A stretch of 64,000 nt of DNA, taken from the NCBI GenBank assembly GCA_034180005.1, contig JAXFPC010000029.1, positions 1 to 64,000 of the forward strand, in the 5' to 3' direction. The DNA comes from JAXFPC01 sp034180005 (lineage in GTDB: Bacteria; Bacillota; Negativicutes; Acidaminococcales; Acidaminococcaceae). Position 1 is the stretch's first letter. Each line of letters starts with the position of its first letter. Below, one piece after another: positions 1 through 7,699 of the stretch. The translations under genes were made by a program, and so were the position numbers. The notes beneath the pieces were generated by a model. It had not been told where the DNA came from. It saw only the letters and a program-made list of their open reading frames with translations, and made no database searches.

Positions 1-548
1 AGATATTTTTTTCGCAGCTGATGCAAAATGTCCAGCGCGGCTTCTCTGCCGGAAGCTTCACGCATTTCAAAATCGGCGGCGCGCGCGTCTATCCGCTGCT
101 GCACTTCCGGCGGCAGCGAACGCCGGGCGAAAGGATACGCCACTTCGTTCTCTTTGGCTATGTGCCTGCCAAGCAGATCCGCCCAAGTTGCCGCATTGCT
201 GACGATTCCCAGCAAATCCGCCATACTTTTGCTCTCAGCATATCCGTCCAGAGCTTTTTCCAACTCCGACATATGGAAGCGTCCCAAATCATGCTCCACC
301 AGCATACCGTGCCTCACAAGGTTGACGGCGGCCTGTCCCAAATGCTCCGTCATCTCCGTAAAGAGAAACTGTTCTTCCTTGCCGTGGTGATGCTTATCGG
401 CATAGGTACGGGCAAAAACGATCATCTTGCGAAAATCCGCATCTTCCGGCGCGTTCCCCTCTAAAATTTTATAACAGGCTCGGCGCAGAACGTCCGTAAA
501 CAACAAAATATTTTCGTGCTCCTGCATCATTAAATCTATGGCGTTCAT
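1..548 (-). CDS. Hemerythrin-like domain protein (3' end cut by window edge)
   Basis: An ATG at 546-548 opens a frame that stays open to the left edge, so the stop lies outside. The product begins MNAIDLMMQEHENILLFTDV and carries an HHGKEEQF motif near residue 70 plus a further H and E in HIAKENEVAYP near residue 138. This histidine/glutamate spacing over a four-helix pattern is typical of hemerythrin-like proteins, which bind O2, NO or iron at a di-iron site. No signal peptide is seen, so it is probably cytoplasmic. Its start overlaps the stop of the upstream gene by 4 bp (ATGA), implying translational coupling in an hcp operon. Together with hcp this suggests a role in nitrosative or oxidative stress; the substrate is inferred. 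Confidence 0.85.
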   Translation of the reverse strand, partial: MNAIDLMMQEHENILLFTDVLRRACYKILEGNAPEDADFRKMIVFARTYADKHHHGKEEQFLFTEMTEHLGQAAVNLVRHGMLVEHDLGRFHMSELEKALDGYAESKSMADLLGIVSNAATWADLLGRHIAKENEVAYPFARRSLPPEVQQRIDARAADFEMREASGREAALDILHQLRKKY

Positions 549-1144
549 GACTGCTTCCTTTCCATGGTGTATACTTCGTCCTCGCAGCTTAAAGTTATGC
601 CGCTCTCCTCAAGCATGCCTTCGATCCAGGCGTTTTTCAAAACATCGTAATATTTTGCGTCGATCTCCGCCTGATCCCAAAAGGGTTTATGAATATTCAC
701 GCTGCGTCGCCATACGATTTTCTCTTCACTCTGTTCCAAAACATCGTTGACATGATCGCACGGCATACCGTCCGGCACGGCATCGTTGATCCCTCTGAAG
801 GCTACTCTGACATCGGCAGCTTTTCCCAAAGAATTTTTTCTGCCGAAACGCAACGCAGTCTCCGACAAAACTCCGATCGCCACCCCGCTGCGCAGCAGTT
901 CTTTTACCGTTGCGGCAAAACGGCGTTCCGCTATAGCCAACTGACCCTGCAGCCAACCGTGAATGTTGCCTGTATCGATAATCTCTTCCAGCTCTCCTTT
1001 TGCCAAAGTACCGGCAACAAGGTTCATCCTTTCTTCCGTCGTACTTTTATCTGCGCTGCAATTTAAAAGTTGCTGTGTTAAAGCTTCCTGATTTTGAATT
1101 TTTTTATGCAGCCAAAAATGAATCGGCCCTAAAAATTTACTCAT
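545..1144 (-). CDS. Conserved protein of unknown function (hcp/hemerythrin operon partner)
   Basis: A 199-residue soluble protein beginning MSKFLGPIHFWLHKKIQNQE. It has no signal peptide or membrane segment. Recognisable stretches are NIHGWLQ near residue 60 and DGMPCDHVN near residue 124. From memory, similar proteins with the KFLGPIH opening occur beside hemerythrins in clostridia; I cannot confirm that here and assign no function. It lies 40 bp downstream of hcp and overlaps the hemerythrin-like gene by 4 bp, so the three are very probably co-transcribed. The single conserved-looking Cys in MPCDH could bind metal or be thiol-active, which is only a guess. A GAGGATTGTC ribosome-binding stretch precedes the ATG. 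Confidence 0.7.
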   Translation of the reverse strand: MSKFLGPIHFWLHKKIQNQEALTQQLLNCSADKSTTEERMNLVAGTLAKGELEEIIDTGNIHGWLQGQLAIAERRFAATVKELLRSGVAIGVLSETALRFGRKNSLGKAADVRVAFRGINDAVPDGMPCDHVNDVLEQSEEKIVWRRSVNIHKPFWDQAEIDAKYYDVLKNAWIEGMLEESGITLSCEDEVYTMERKQS

Positions 1145-1184
1145 GACAATCCTCTCTTTACCAAAATGTCGCTGCCGCAGACAA

Positions 1185-3023
1185 TTATTTCAGCGCCGCG
1201 TTGACAGCCTTTACAACCGCTTCCACATCAAGTCCGTGAACGGTGCAGGCGTCCTGCAGAGATTCAAATTGAGAAGAAGGACAGCCCAGACAGTGCATGC
1301 CGCTTGCCATAAGAGCAGATGCAGCCTCAGGGTATTTGCGCAAAATATCGCCCACAAGCATTTCGGCGCTAACGGCGGGAGCGGCTTCTTTGCCGAAGAA
1401 AAGTTCCATATCCCCTTCAACTGTGCCGATACCCGCAATGCCGAAGTTTTCCACCAACACTTTGGCTACGTTGGGACTCAAAAATGCCGGCAGCGTCGGT
1501 CCGAGATGAATATTCTTCACGCCCAGATGCAGCAGCGCCAACAACACGATAACCGCTTTTTGCTCGTACCAGGCGATGTTGTAAATAATAGGCAGTTGGT
1601 TGATATCCTCCAAACCGAAAACTTCTTTCAATTTCAGAGCGATCACCGCCAGAGAATATGAGTCGTTGCACTGACCGGCATCAAGCACGCGGGGAATACC
1701 GCCGATATCTCCCAAATCCAGCTTGTTGTATTTATATTTGGCGCAGCCTGCTGTAAGGATCACCGTATCCGCAGGCAAAGCTTTGGCAAAATCCGTGTAA
1801 TAATTTCTGCTCTTGGCTCGTCCGTCACAGCCTGCCATAACTACAAACTTCTTAACAGCGCCGACTTTAACGGCTTCGACAACTTTATCCGCCAAAGCCA
1901 GTACTTGTTGATGAGCAAAGCCGCCGATAATTTCTCCCGTTTCAATTTCCGCAGGAGGGGCGCATTTTTTTGCATGCTCGATGATGGCGGAAAAATCCTT
2001 TACATCGCCGTATTCGCCGGGAATATGAGTACAACCGGGGTAACCTGCGGCACCCGTAGTATAAAGTCTGTCCCTGTAGCTGTCTTTGGGCGGCACAATG
2101 CAGTTGGTCGTCATCAAAATCGGACCGTTGAAAGATTCAAACTCTTCTTTTTGTTTCCACCAGGCGTTGCCGTAATTACCGACCAAATTGTCATATTTTT
2201 TAAATGCCGGATAATAATGCGCCGGCAACATTTCCGAATGAGTGTAAACGTCGACGCCTGTTCCCCGGGTCTGCTCCAACAGCATTTCCAAATCCTTGAG
2301 ATCATGACCGGAAACAAGGATGCCGGGATTTTTTCTCACGCCGATATTTACCTTAGTGATTTCCGGATTGCCGTAGGCGGCGGTATTAGCTTTATCAAGC
2401 AGCGCCATACCGGCTACGCCGTACTTACCGGTTTCCATAGTCAGAGCCACCAAATCCGCAACGGAAAGACTGTCATCCAAAGTTGCCGCCAAAGCGCGCT
2501 GCATGAAAGCGTCAACATCTCCGTCGTCGCAAAGAAGTGCGTTGGCGTGTTTGGAGTAAGCGGACAAACCTTTCAGCCCGTATGTGATAAGCTCTCTTAA
2601 AGAACGTACATCCTCATTTTCAGTAGACAGCACGCCTACAGAAGCAGCCTTCAAATCATACACGCTCTCGTCGCCGTCCCACAGCGCTGCTTCCGGTAGC
2701 TTTGCTTCGCAGCTCAACTGTTCCAGTAAAGCTTTTTTTATCGTCAAAGTTTCTTTTACTCTTGCAGCAATCGCTTCCCTGTCAAAATTGGCGTTGGTGA
2801 TGGTAACGAAAAGATTCAGCGTCACCAAATGGTTCACTGACGAGGGAACTTCTTTACCTTCTCCGCGCATGGCCGTCGTAACGGCAGCCAAACCTTTGCT
2901 TACATACACCAAAAGATCTTGCAACAAAGCGACCTCCGGTTTTTTCCCGCAAACTCCGGCCACGGTGCATCCCGTGCCTCCGGCGGTTTCCTGACATTGA
3001 TAACAAAACATCTTATTTTCCAT
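1185..3023 (-). CDS. hcp: Hybrid cluster protein (hydroxylamine reductase/NO reductase) with C-terminal DUF1858-like domain
   Basis: Hcp is a cytoplasmic Fe-S/oxo protein that reduces hydroxylamine or NO. The N-terminal cluster motif is C7-x2-C10-x8-C19-x5-C25 (CYQCQETAGGTGC). Hybrid-cluster ligand motifs follow in order: SGHDLKD, HSEMLPAHYY, TTNCIVPP, GCDGRAKSR, AGCAKYKY, GQCNDS and WYEQKAV. The start at 3023 (MENKMFCYQC) was chosen because GGAGG lies 8 bases upstream; an ATG two codons earlier sits too close. At 612 residues it is about 60 longer than the usual 540-550. The extra tail carries MHCLGCPSSQFESLQDA and looks like a DUF1858 domain with a CxxC pair. It is transcribed divergently from a Crp/Fnr gene across a perfect palindrome. 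Confidence 0.95.
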   Translation of the reverse strand: MENKMFCYQCQETAGGTGCTVAGVCGKKPEVALLQDLLVYVSKGLAAVTTAMRGEGKEVPSSVNHLVTLNLFVTITNANFDREAIAARVKETLTIKKALLEQLSCEAKLPEAALWDGDESVYDLKAASVGVLSTENEDVRSLRELITYGLKGLSAYSKHANALLCDDGDVDAFMQRALAATLDDSLSVADLVALTMETGKYGVAGMALLDKANTAAYGNPEITKVNIGVRKNPGILVSGHDLKDLEMLLEQTRGTGVDVYTHSEMLPAHYYPAFKKYDNLVGNYGNAWWKQKEEFESFNGPILMTTNCIVPPKDSYRDRLYTTGAAGYPGCTHIPGEYGDVKDFSAIIEHAKKCAPPAEIETGEIIGGFAHQQVLALADKVVEAVKVGAVKKFVVMAGCDGRAKSRNYYTDFAKALPADTVILTAGCAKYKYNKLDLGDIGGIPRVLDAGQCNDSYSLAVIALKLKEVFGLEDINQLPIIYNIAWYEQKAVIVLLALLHLGVKNIHLGPTLPAFLSPNVAKVLVENFGIAGIGTVEGDMELFFGKEAAPAVSAEMLVGDILRKYPEAASALMASGMHCLGCPSSQFESLQDACTVHGLDVEAVVKAVNAALK

Positions 3024-3110
3024 ATTCATAACCTCCAAAATAACTTCTCGCCGCGACGCGTCAAAGCGCCAATTTTTTTTCCTGATACCAAGCGCCTGTG
3101 TCGCGTTCAT

Positions 3111-3143
3111 TTGCTTGATTCACTGCAGTTATTATACTATAAT
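3111..3143 (+). promoter_or_regulatory. Predicted promoter of the Crp/Fnr gene at 3188
   Basis: TTGATT at 3115-3120, a 17-base spacer and TATAAT at 3138-3143 make a strong vegetative promoter. The estimated start near 3150 places the palindrome at 3157-3174 inside the transcribed leader, a position expected for autorepression. Confidence 0.7.
3131..3136 (-). promoter_or_regulatory. hcp: Predicted -10 box of the hcp operon
   Basis: On the minus strand a TATAAT occupies 3136-3131. No good -35 hexamer lies 16-18 bases upstream of it. The estimated start is near 3124, so the palindrome centre at 3165.5 is at about -41.5, the class II activator position of Crp/Fnr proteins. Confidence 0.6.
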
Positions 3144-3156
3144 GACCTTAAAGAAT

Positions 3157-3174
3157 ATGTTGTTATAACAACAT
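3157..3174. promoter_or_regulatory. Perfect 18-bp palindromic operator between hcp and crp
   Basis: ATGTTGTTA followed directly by its exact reverse complement TAACAACAT. It lies between the divergent hcp operon and Crp/Fnr gene and just ahead of the GGAGG of the latter. It is the obvious candidate site for the adjacent regulator, activating hcp and repressing its own gene. Confidence 0.75.
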
Positions 3175-3187
3175 TGGAGGAAAATTT

Positions 3188-3856
3188 ATGGAAGATTCGG
3201 TATTAAAAAGAAATCCGCTTTTCAGAAACTTTACGGAAGCAGAACTGCGGCAACTGCTTTGCTCCAAGCAAGTCTACACAGCAACGCATAAAAAACATTC
3301 CATGATTTTATCCGCCGGTGAAACGACGGATGTTTTCGGACTGATATTGTCAGGCGCCGTTACCGTAGAACAGTATGATCTGTTCGGCAACGCCAATATG
3401 CTGACGCACCTGGCTGCCGGCGATATTTTCGCCGAAGCTTACGCCTGCATCCCGGAGGAAAAACTCATGGTAAGCGTCTTGGCTGAAACGGTAAGTGAAA
3501 TACTTTTTATAGATATGAAAAAAATATTGAACTCTCCCATCTCGGAATTTTCTTACAAAGATAAACTTATTGCCAATATGCTCATTTTATCTTCCCAAAA
3601 AAATTTAACTCTGTCACGAAAAATTTTTCACACTTCGGCGAAAACTATTCGCGACAGAGTTCTGTCATATCTTTCGGACCAGGCCGTACTGCACAAGAGC
3701 GAAGATTTTTCCATTCCTTTAAACAGACAGCAGCTGGCCAATTACCTGAACGTGGAAAGAAGCGCTCTCTCCAACGAACTCGGCAAGATGAGCCGTGACG
3801 GTCTGCTGCAGGTATCTAAAAACCGCTTCATACTTAAAACCGGGCAACATTTTTAA
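3188..3856 (+). CDS. Crp/Fnr-family transcriptional regulator (probable hcp regulator)
   Basis: A 222-residue cytoplasmic regulator with an N-terminal cyclic-nucleotide-binding-like beta roll (about residues 12-115, with SAGETTDVFGLILSGAV), a long dimer helix and a C-terminal winged helix (about 150-220). The helix-turn-helix reads LNRQQLANYLNVERSALSNE. Its recognition helix lacks the RExxxR signature of classical CRP, which fits the non-CRP palindrome TTGTTA/TAACAA beside it. There is no Fnr-type cysteine cluster; the only cysteines are in LLCSKQ and AYACIP. The start has GGAGG 7 bases upstream. Genes of this family next to hcp are often called HcpR; whether this one senses NO is inference from context. 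Confidence 0.85.
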   Translation: MEDSVLKRNPLFRNFTEAELRQLLCSKQVYTATHKKHSMILSAGETTDVFGLILSGAVTVEQYDLFGNANMLTHLAAGDIFAEAYACIPEEKLMVSVLAETVSEILFIDMKKILNSPISEFSYKDKLIANMLILSSQKNLTLSRKIFHTSAKTIRDRVLSYLSDQAVLHKSEDFSIPLNRQQLANYLNVERSALSNELGKMSRDGLLQVSKNRFILKTGQHF

Positions 3857-3871
3857 AATCACGGCAAATTT

Positions 3872-4456
3872 TTATTTAATTTTGATTTTATCGATACCGT
3901 GCTGCAACGCCGCGCTGTCGATAGCGCCCACAGCGTGAGCCGCGATTCTGCCTTCCGCGTCGATGAAATATGTCGACGGCAAAGAACGTATCTTATAAGC
4001 GTCGGCGGCGCTGCCGTCCTTGTCATAGAACACGGGCAACGCAAAACCCATCTGTTTGATATAAGCGGCTGCTTTGTCCGTCGTTTCCCTGGAGCCGTCC
4101 GTCATATTCACCATCAGGAAGCTTACATCCTGTCCCTGCTTGATGTGGGCTTCGTTGAAATCCGGCATCTCACGCTTGCAGGGCGGACACCAGCTGGCCC
4201 AAAAATTCAGCACCACCGGCTTGCCGCGAAAATCCGACAGCTTAACTTGTTTACCGTCCTTGTCGTACACGGTGAAATCCGGCGCTTTGATCCGCTCCTG
4301 GCTTTCATTACCGTTTTTTGCGGCAACAACCGCTCCTCCGGTACCGAGAGCTCCTTCAGCTATATCGCCGCCCAAATAATCGTACAACAGGCCGGCTCCT
4401 CCCAAAATAACAAACAAAGCGCAAATTATTCCAATAAAAATTTTCTTTTTACCCAT
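3872..4456 (-). CDS. TlpA/ResA-like membrane-anchored thiol:disulfide oxidoreductase
   Basis: A 194-residue extracytoplasmic thioredoxin-fold protein. Residues about 5-27 form an N-terminal membrane anchor. The core has APDFTVYDKDGKQVKLSDF, then the redox motif NFWASWCPPCKREMP (CPPC), and a cis-proline region SLPSTYFID. TlpA/ResA proteins keep periplasmic thiols reduced, taking electrons across the membrane from CcdA. The gene starts 9 bp after the ccdA-like stop and closes the trx-trxB-ccdA-tlpA operon, which supplies the full electron path from NADPH to the periplasm. No haem-lyase or cytochrome c genes lie nearby, so a general thiol-reducing role is as likely as cytochrome c maturation. 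Confidence 0.88.
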   Translation of the reverse strand: MGKKKIFIGIICALFVILGGAGLLYDYLGGDIAEGALGTGGAVVAAKNGNESQERIKAPDFTVYDKDGKQVKLSDFRGKPVVLNFWASWCPPCKREMPDFNEAHIKQGQDVSFLMVNMTDGSRETTDKAAAYIKQMGFALPVFYDKDGSAADAYKIRSLPSTYFIDAEGRIAAHAVGAIDSAALQHGIDKIKIK

Positions 4457-4465
4457 ACAGACTCC

Positions 4466-5125
4466 TTAACTTAACAAAGCAAGCAAACGTCCCCACATTC
4501 CCGTTGCCATGAGCAAACCCATGAGCAGCAGGAAGAGGCCGCTTATTGTATTAATAACTCCGTAATTGCTTTTTATCCAGGTGAAAGTCCCCTTCAAGGT
4601 GTCCAGCAACATTGCACTGATGATAAAAGGTATGCCAAGACCCATGGAATAAGCCAGAAGCATCAGCATTCCTTCCATCACATGTCCCTGCTGCGATGCC
4701 AAAAGCAGCGCCGAACCTAAAAATGCTCCTACACAGGGAGTCCACCCCAAGGAAAAAACCACACCGAAAAGCATAGCTGAAAAAAAATTCATATTATCAG
4801 CGTCAAACTTTTTCTGAAAACCACCGAAGATGTTCAGATTGAATACACCTAAAAAATTAAGTCCGAACAGCATCACAACCGTTCCGGAAACCAAATCCAC
4901 AATCTGTCTGTATTCCCGCAGAAATCCTCCGATAGAACCGGCTAAAGCTCCTAACAGAACAAACACCGTCGTAAACCCCGCCACGAACCCGAGCGAACAG
5001 CACAAAGAGCTTTTTCCGTCTTTCCGTCCGCCGGCAAAATAGGAAACATACAGCGGCAACATCGGTAAAAGGCACGGAGATATAAATGTAATAATGCCTT
5101 CCAAAAAGGCGATCAAATACTGCAC
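4466..5125 (-). CDS. ccdA: CcdA-type transmembrane thiol electron carrier
   Basis: A 219-residue polytopic inner-membrane protein with about six hydrophobic segments. The two conserved redox cysteines occur in ITFISPCLLPMLPLY (C18) and LGWTPCVGAFLG, each with the proline pattern of the CcdA/DsbD core. CcdA accepts electrons from cytoplasmic thioredoxin and passes them to periplasmic TlpA/ResA-like proteins. It lies between trxB (89 bp gap) and the TlpA gene (9 bp gap), so donor, carrier and acceptor are encoded together. Length matches CcdA rather than the three-domain DsbD. Confidence 0.9.
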   Translation of the reverse strand: MQYLIAFLEGIITFISPCLLPMLPLYVSYFAGGRKDGKSSLCCSLGFVAGFTTVFVLLGALAGSIGGFLREYRQIVDLVSGTVVMLFGLNFLGVFNLNIFGGFQKKFDADNMNFFSAMLFGVVFSLGWTPCVGAFLGSALLLASQQGHVMEGMLMLLAYSMGLGIPFIISAMLLDTLKGTFTWIKSNYGVINTISGLFLLLMGLLMATGMWGRLLALLS

Positions 5126-5214
5126 ATGACCTCCCTGTTATTGTCTTACGGCTCCTGCAACTGCGCAATCGCCGAAAAAATTAAAGCCTCGGCAAAACTC
5201 CATCCAAATCAACT

Positions 5215-6138
5215 TCAAGAATTTTCCGCCAAATATTCTTCGGCGTAGTAGGATGCCACGGCTCCGTCCGCCACGGCAGTAACTACCTGACGCAACGGCT
5301 TCGTTCTGACGTCGCCTACTGCGAAAACTCCCGGAATATTCGTCTTAGTGGATTCGCCGGCCACGATATAGCCGCCGGCATCCAACTCCAGCTGCCCCTG
5401 CAGAAATTTTGTCGCTGGATTCCTGCCGATGCTTACGAATACGCCGTCGCATTCCACATTGCTGACAGCGCCCGTTTTCACATCGCGCAGCTTCAACCCG
5501 GTCAGCTTATCTCCACGGAGCAATTCTTCCGTCACGCTGTTCCACTTAAATTCCACATTAGCCGCCTTCATAAGCTGCTCATGATAAACCTTTGTAGCGC
5601 GCAGCGTATCTCTGCGATGAACAACAAAAACCTTACTGCAGATCCTGGACAGCAGCAAAGCATCCTCAGCTGCCGTATTGCCGCCGCCGATAACGGCTAC
5701 GGCTTTACCTTTAAAAAACATACCGTCACAAGCTGCGCAATAATTCACGCCTTTGCCGATAAGCTCCTTCTCTCCCGGCAAGCCCAATTCTCTGGGTGTT
5801 GCTCCGGTAGCTATGACCACCGTTTTGCCGTAGAAAACGCCTTCGCTTGTGTCAACCTTTTTAATTTTTGTCTCTAAAGCGACAGAATACACCTGAGCCA
5901 ACTCCGTCTTGGCGCCGAAACGCTCCGCTCCTTGCTGCATCTTTTCGCCCAAAGTGAATCCGTCCACACCGCTTTCAAAGCCGGGGTAATTGTCTATCGT
6001 ATCCGTAAGAGCCATCTGTCCGCCGGCTGAAAGCATCTCCAGCACCAGCGTATCCAATCCGGCCCTGGTCGCATAAAGCGCGGCCGTATAACCTCCCGGT
6101 CCGCCGCCGATAACTATCATATCATAACAATGTTCCAT
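5215..6138 (-). CDS. trxB: Thioredoxin-disulfide reductase
   Basis: A 307-residue FAD/NADPH-dependent cytoplasmic enzyme that reduces thioredoxin. The FAD-binding loop is IVIGGGPGGYTAA (near residue 9), the redox-active pair sits in YCAACDGMFF (CAAC, near residue 134), the NADPH-binding fold has VIGGGNTAAEDA and HRRDTLRA, and the C-terminal FAD motif is GVFAVGDVR. Length is normal for the low-molecular-weight bacterial enzyme. It is the second gene of the operon, 24 bp after the thioredoxin at 6163, and presumably feeds both that protein and CcdA. NADPH rather than F420 or ferredoxin use is assumed from the HRR motif. Confidence 0.95.
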   Translation of the reverse strand: MEHCYDMIVIGGGPGGYTAALYATRAGLDTLVLEMLSAGGQMALTDTIDNYPGFESGVDGFTLGEKMQQGAERFGAKTELAQVYSVALETKIKKVDTSEGVFYGKTVVIATGATPRELGLPGEKELIGKGVNYCAACDGMFFKGKAVAVIGGGNTAAEDALLLSRICSKVFVVHRRDTLRATKVYHEQLMKAANVEFKWNSVTEELLRGDKLTGLKLRDVKTGAVSNVECDGVFVSIGRNPATKFLQGQLELDAGGYIVAGESTKTNIPGVFAVGDVRTKPLRQVVTAVADGAVASYYAEEYLAENS

Positions 6139-6162
6139 GATAAATATCCGCCTTCTATTCGA

Positions 6163-6489
6163 TTACAGTCCCAATTTTTCGGCAATGAACGTCTCAACCT
6201 GAGCTTTTGACTCCGGAGCCACAATGGAACTGAGAGCTTTGCCGTCTTTGTAAATCACCATTGTGGGAATAACTTCTATCTTCTCGTCCTCAGCCAGACC
6301 CGGTTCTTCGTCGATATCCACTTTATAGAAATTGAACTTGCCTGCATACTGTTCCGCCAATTTTTCCATGGCGGGAGCCATACGCTTGCAATATACACAC
6401 CAGGGCGCCGTATATCCTACCAACACCGGTTCCGTTCCTTCAACAACTATTTTCTGAAACTCTTCTTTGTTAATTTGTTTGATGCTCAT
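6163..6489 (-). CDS. Thioredoxin-family protein with CVYC active site
   Basis: A 108-residue cytoplasmic thioredoxin fold. The active site is APWCVYCKRMAP instead of the canonical WCGPC, followed by KVDIDEEPGLAEDEKIEVIPTMVI with the cis-proline. AAGGAG precedes the ATG. It is the first gene of the operon with trxB, ccdA and tlpA, so it is the likely direct substrate of the reductase. The CVYC pair should shift its redox potential and substrate choice compared with the CGPC thioredoxin at 7700; that follows from thioredoxin biochemistry but is untested here. A Crp-type palindrome lies in its promoter region. Confidence 0.88.
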   Translation of the reverse strand: MSIKQINKEEFQKIVVEGTEPVLVGYTAPWCVYCKRMAPAMEKLAEQYAGKFNFYKVDIDEEPGLAEDEKIEVIPTMVIYKDGKALSSIVAPESKAQVETFIAEKLGL

Positions 6490-6516
6490 TCAAATCAACT
6501 CCTTTCTACATGCCTT

Positions 6517-6557
6517 ATTATATACCTGCTACAAAAAAGCTTCCGTGATTTTATCAC
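6517..6557 (-). promoter_or_regulatory. trx operon -10 box and Crp-type operator
   Basis: A minus-strand TATAAT occupies 6522-6517 with no good -35. The perfect inverted repeat GTGAT-TTT-ATCAC (6545-6557) is centred at 6551, about -41 from the estimated start near 6510. GTGA/TCAC is the half-site read by RExxxR-type Crp recognition helices, as in the divergent regulator at 6652. Confidence 0.65.
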
Positions 6558-6651
6558 ACTCTTTTACAAAGAAGTTTTATGTTTCACAAAATCCTTTTTA
6601 TTTTTCAAAGAAAATTATGTTATACTTGTTCTCAGTACAAGGAGGAAGTTT

Positions 6652-7314
6652 ATGAATCTTGCTGATTATTTTCCTGTCTGGGAAAAACTTACCCCGCAAC
6701 AACGCCAAAAATTGTCTGCAGCGGCAACGCTGCGCAAAGCGACTAAAGGAACTGTAGTCCACAACGGCTCCATGGACTGCCTCGGTCTGCTGCTGCTTCA
6801 AGCAGGTCAACTGCGCGCCTGCCTCATCTCCGACGAAGGCAGAGAGATAACCGTCTACAGATTATTTGAAACGGATATCTGTCTTTTTACGGCCTCCTGC
6901 ATAATGCAGAACATACAGTTCGAAATCATTATTCAGGCGGAAAAAGATTCGGAATTTCTGGTTATCCCGCCGGGAATATATAAAGAACTGATAGAAGAAT
7001 CCGCTCCTTTGGCCAATTATACCAATCAAATCATGGCTGCGCGCCTGTCGGAAGCTATGTGGCTTATAGAGCAGGTGATGTGGAAAAGCTTTGACAAACG
7101 TCTGGCAAACTTTCTGCTGGAGGAAACGTCCTTGGAAAAAAACACCGTGCTGAACATCACCCACGAAACCATCGCCAATCATTTGGGTACGGCAAGAGAA
7201 GTCGTTACGCGTATGCTGAGGTATTTCCAAAGCGAAGGAATGGTAAAACTGTCGCGCGGAGCAGTAGAAGTCATCACTCCGTCAGCGCTGGAAAAACTGA
7301 GTGCTCGTAAATAA
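6652..7314 (+). CDS. Crp/Fnr-family transcriptional regulator (probable trx operon regulator)
   Basis: A 220-residue regulator starting MNLADYFPVWEKLTPQQRQK; a GGAGGAAGTTT site precedes ATG 6652, so longer upstream forms are rejected. The N-terminal beta roll is cysteine-rich (SMDCLGL, LRACLIS, DICLFTASCIMQN), which could allow thiol or metal sensing. The C-terminal helix-turn-helix reads ITHETIANHLGTAREVVTRM, and its recognition helix keeps the RExxxR pattern by which CRP proteins read GTGA. A matching GTGAT-TTT-ATCAC repeat lies in the divergent trx promoter. It is therefore likely to activate the thioredoxin operon in response to redox state; the signal is inferred. A TATACT at 6621-6626 may be its own -10. 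Confidence 0.85.
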   Translation: MNLADYFPVWEKLTPQQRQKLSAAATLRKATKGTVVHNGSMDCLGLLLLQAGQLRACLISDEGREITVYRLFETDICLFTASCIMQNIQFEIIIQAEKDSEFLVIPPGIYKELIEESAPLANYTNQIMAARLSEAMWLIEQVMWKSFDKRLANFLLEETSLEKNTVLNITHETIANHLGTAREVVTRMLRYFQSEGMVKLSRGAVEVITPSALEKLSARK

Positions 7315-7318
7315 AGAA

Positions 7319-7366
7319 AAACGCTCATCGTTGCAAAATGCTGACGATGAGCGTTTAATTTTTTTA
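7319..7366. terminator. Bidirectional terminator between convergent genes
   Basis: A 13-bp stem (7319-7331 with 7344-7356, core CGCTCATCG) has a 12-base loop, is followed by a T-run on the plus strand and preceded by an A-run for the minus strand. It separates the Crp gene from the rhodanese gene. Confidence 0.85.
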
Positions 7367-7371
7367 CGATT

Positions 7372-7689
7372 TTACAAGGACAAATCGCCTTTATAGTCAA
7401 GGATACCGCCTATATTTTTTACGCTGCCGTACCCCATGCGCATAAGTTCGTCCGCCGCTCTGCCGCTTCTGGCTCCGCTGCGACAATACACGAATACAGG
7501 TGTTGACGGCGCAATTGTCTTTACCCCGTCAGCCAATGCCGGAAGAGGTAAATTTACGCTGCCGGGCAGATGCCCTTCGGCAAATTCTTCCGCGCTGCGC
7601 ACATCTAAAAGCATTGCTCCTTCAGTACGCCGAAATTCTTCGAATCCCTGATTTATATCGTTGCGTTTTAAAAAGTCAAATATACCCAT
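7372..7689 (-). CDS. Single-domain rhodanese-like protein
   Basis: A 105-residue cytoplasmic protein with one rhodanese domain. Diagnostic motifs are MLLDVRSAEEFAEGHLPGSVNLP and the active-site loop VYCRSGARSGRA, whose cysteine (near residue 70) would carry a persulfide. Single-domain rhodaneses move sulfane sulfur from thiosulfate, persulfides or polysulfide to thiol acceptors such as thioredoxin. The gene begins 10 bp downstream of a CGPC thioredoxin gene, so the two probably form one operon. The natural sulfur donor cannot be told from sequence. Confidence 0.9.
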   Translation of the reverse strand: MGIFDFLKRNDINQGFEEFRRTEGAMLLDVRSAEEFAEGHLPGSVNLPLPALADGVKTIAPSTPVFVYCRSGARSGRAADELMRMGYGSVKNIGGILDYKGDLSL

Positions 7690-7699
7690 GAAAACATTC

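Noticed and set aside
21..464. Plus-strand frames of 147 and 120 residues at the left edge
   Set aside because: They lie opposite the hemerythrin-like gene, whose motifs and operon coupling are clear; no ribosome-binding site.
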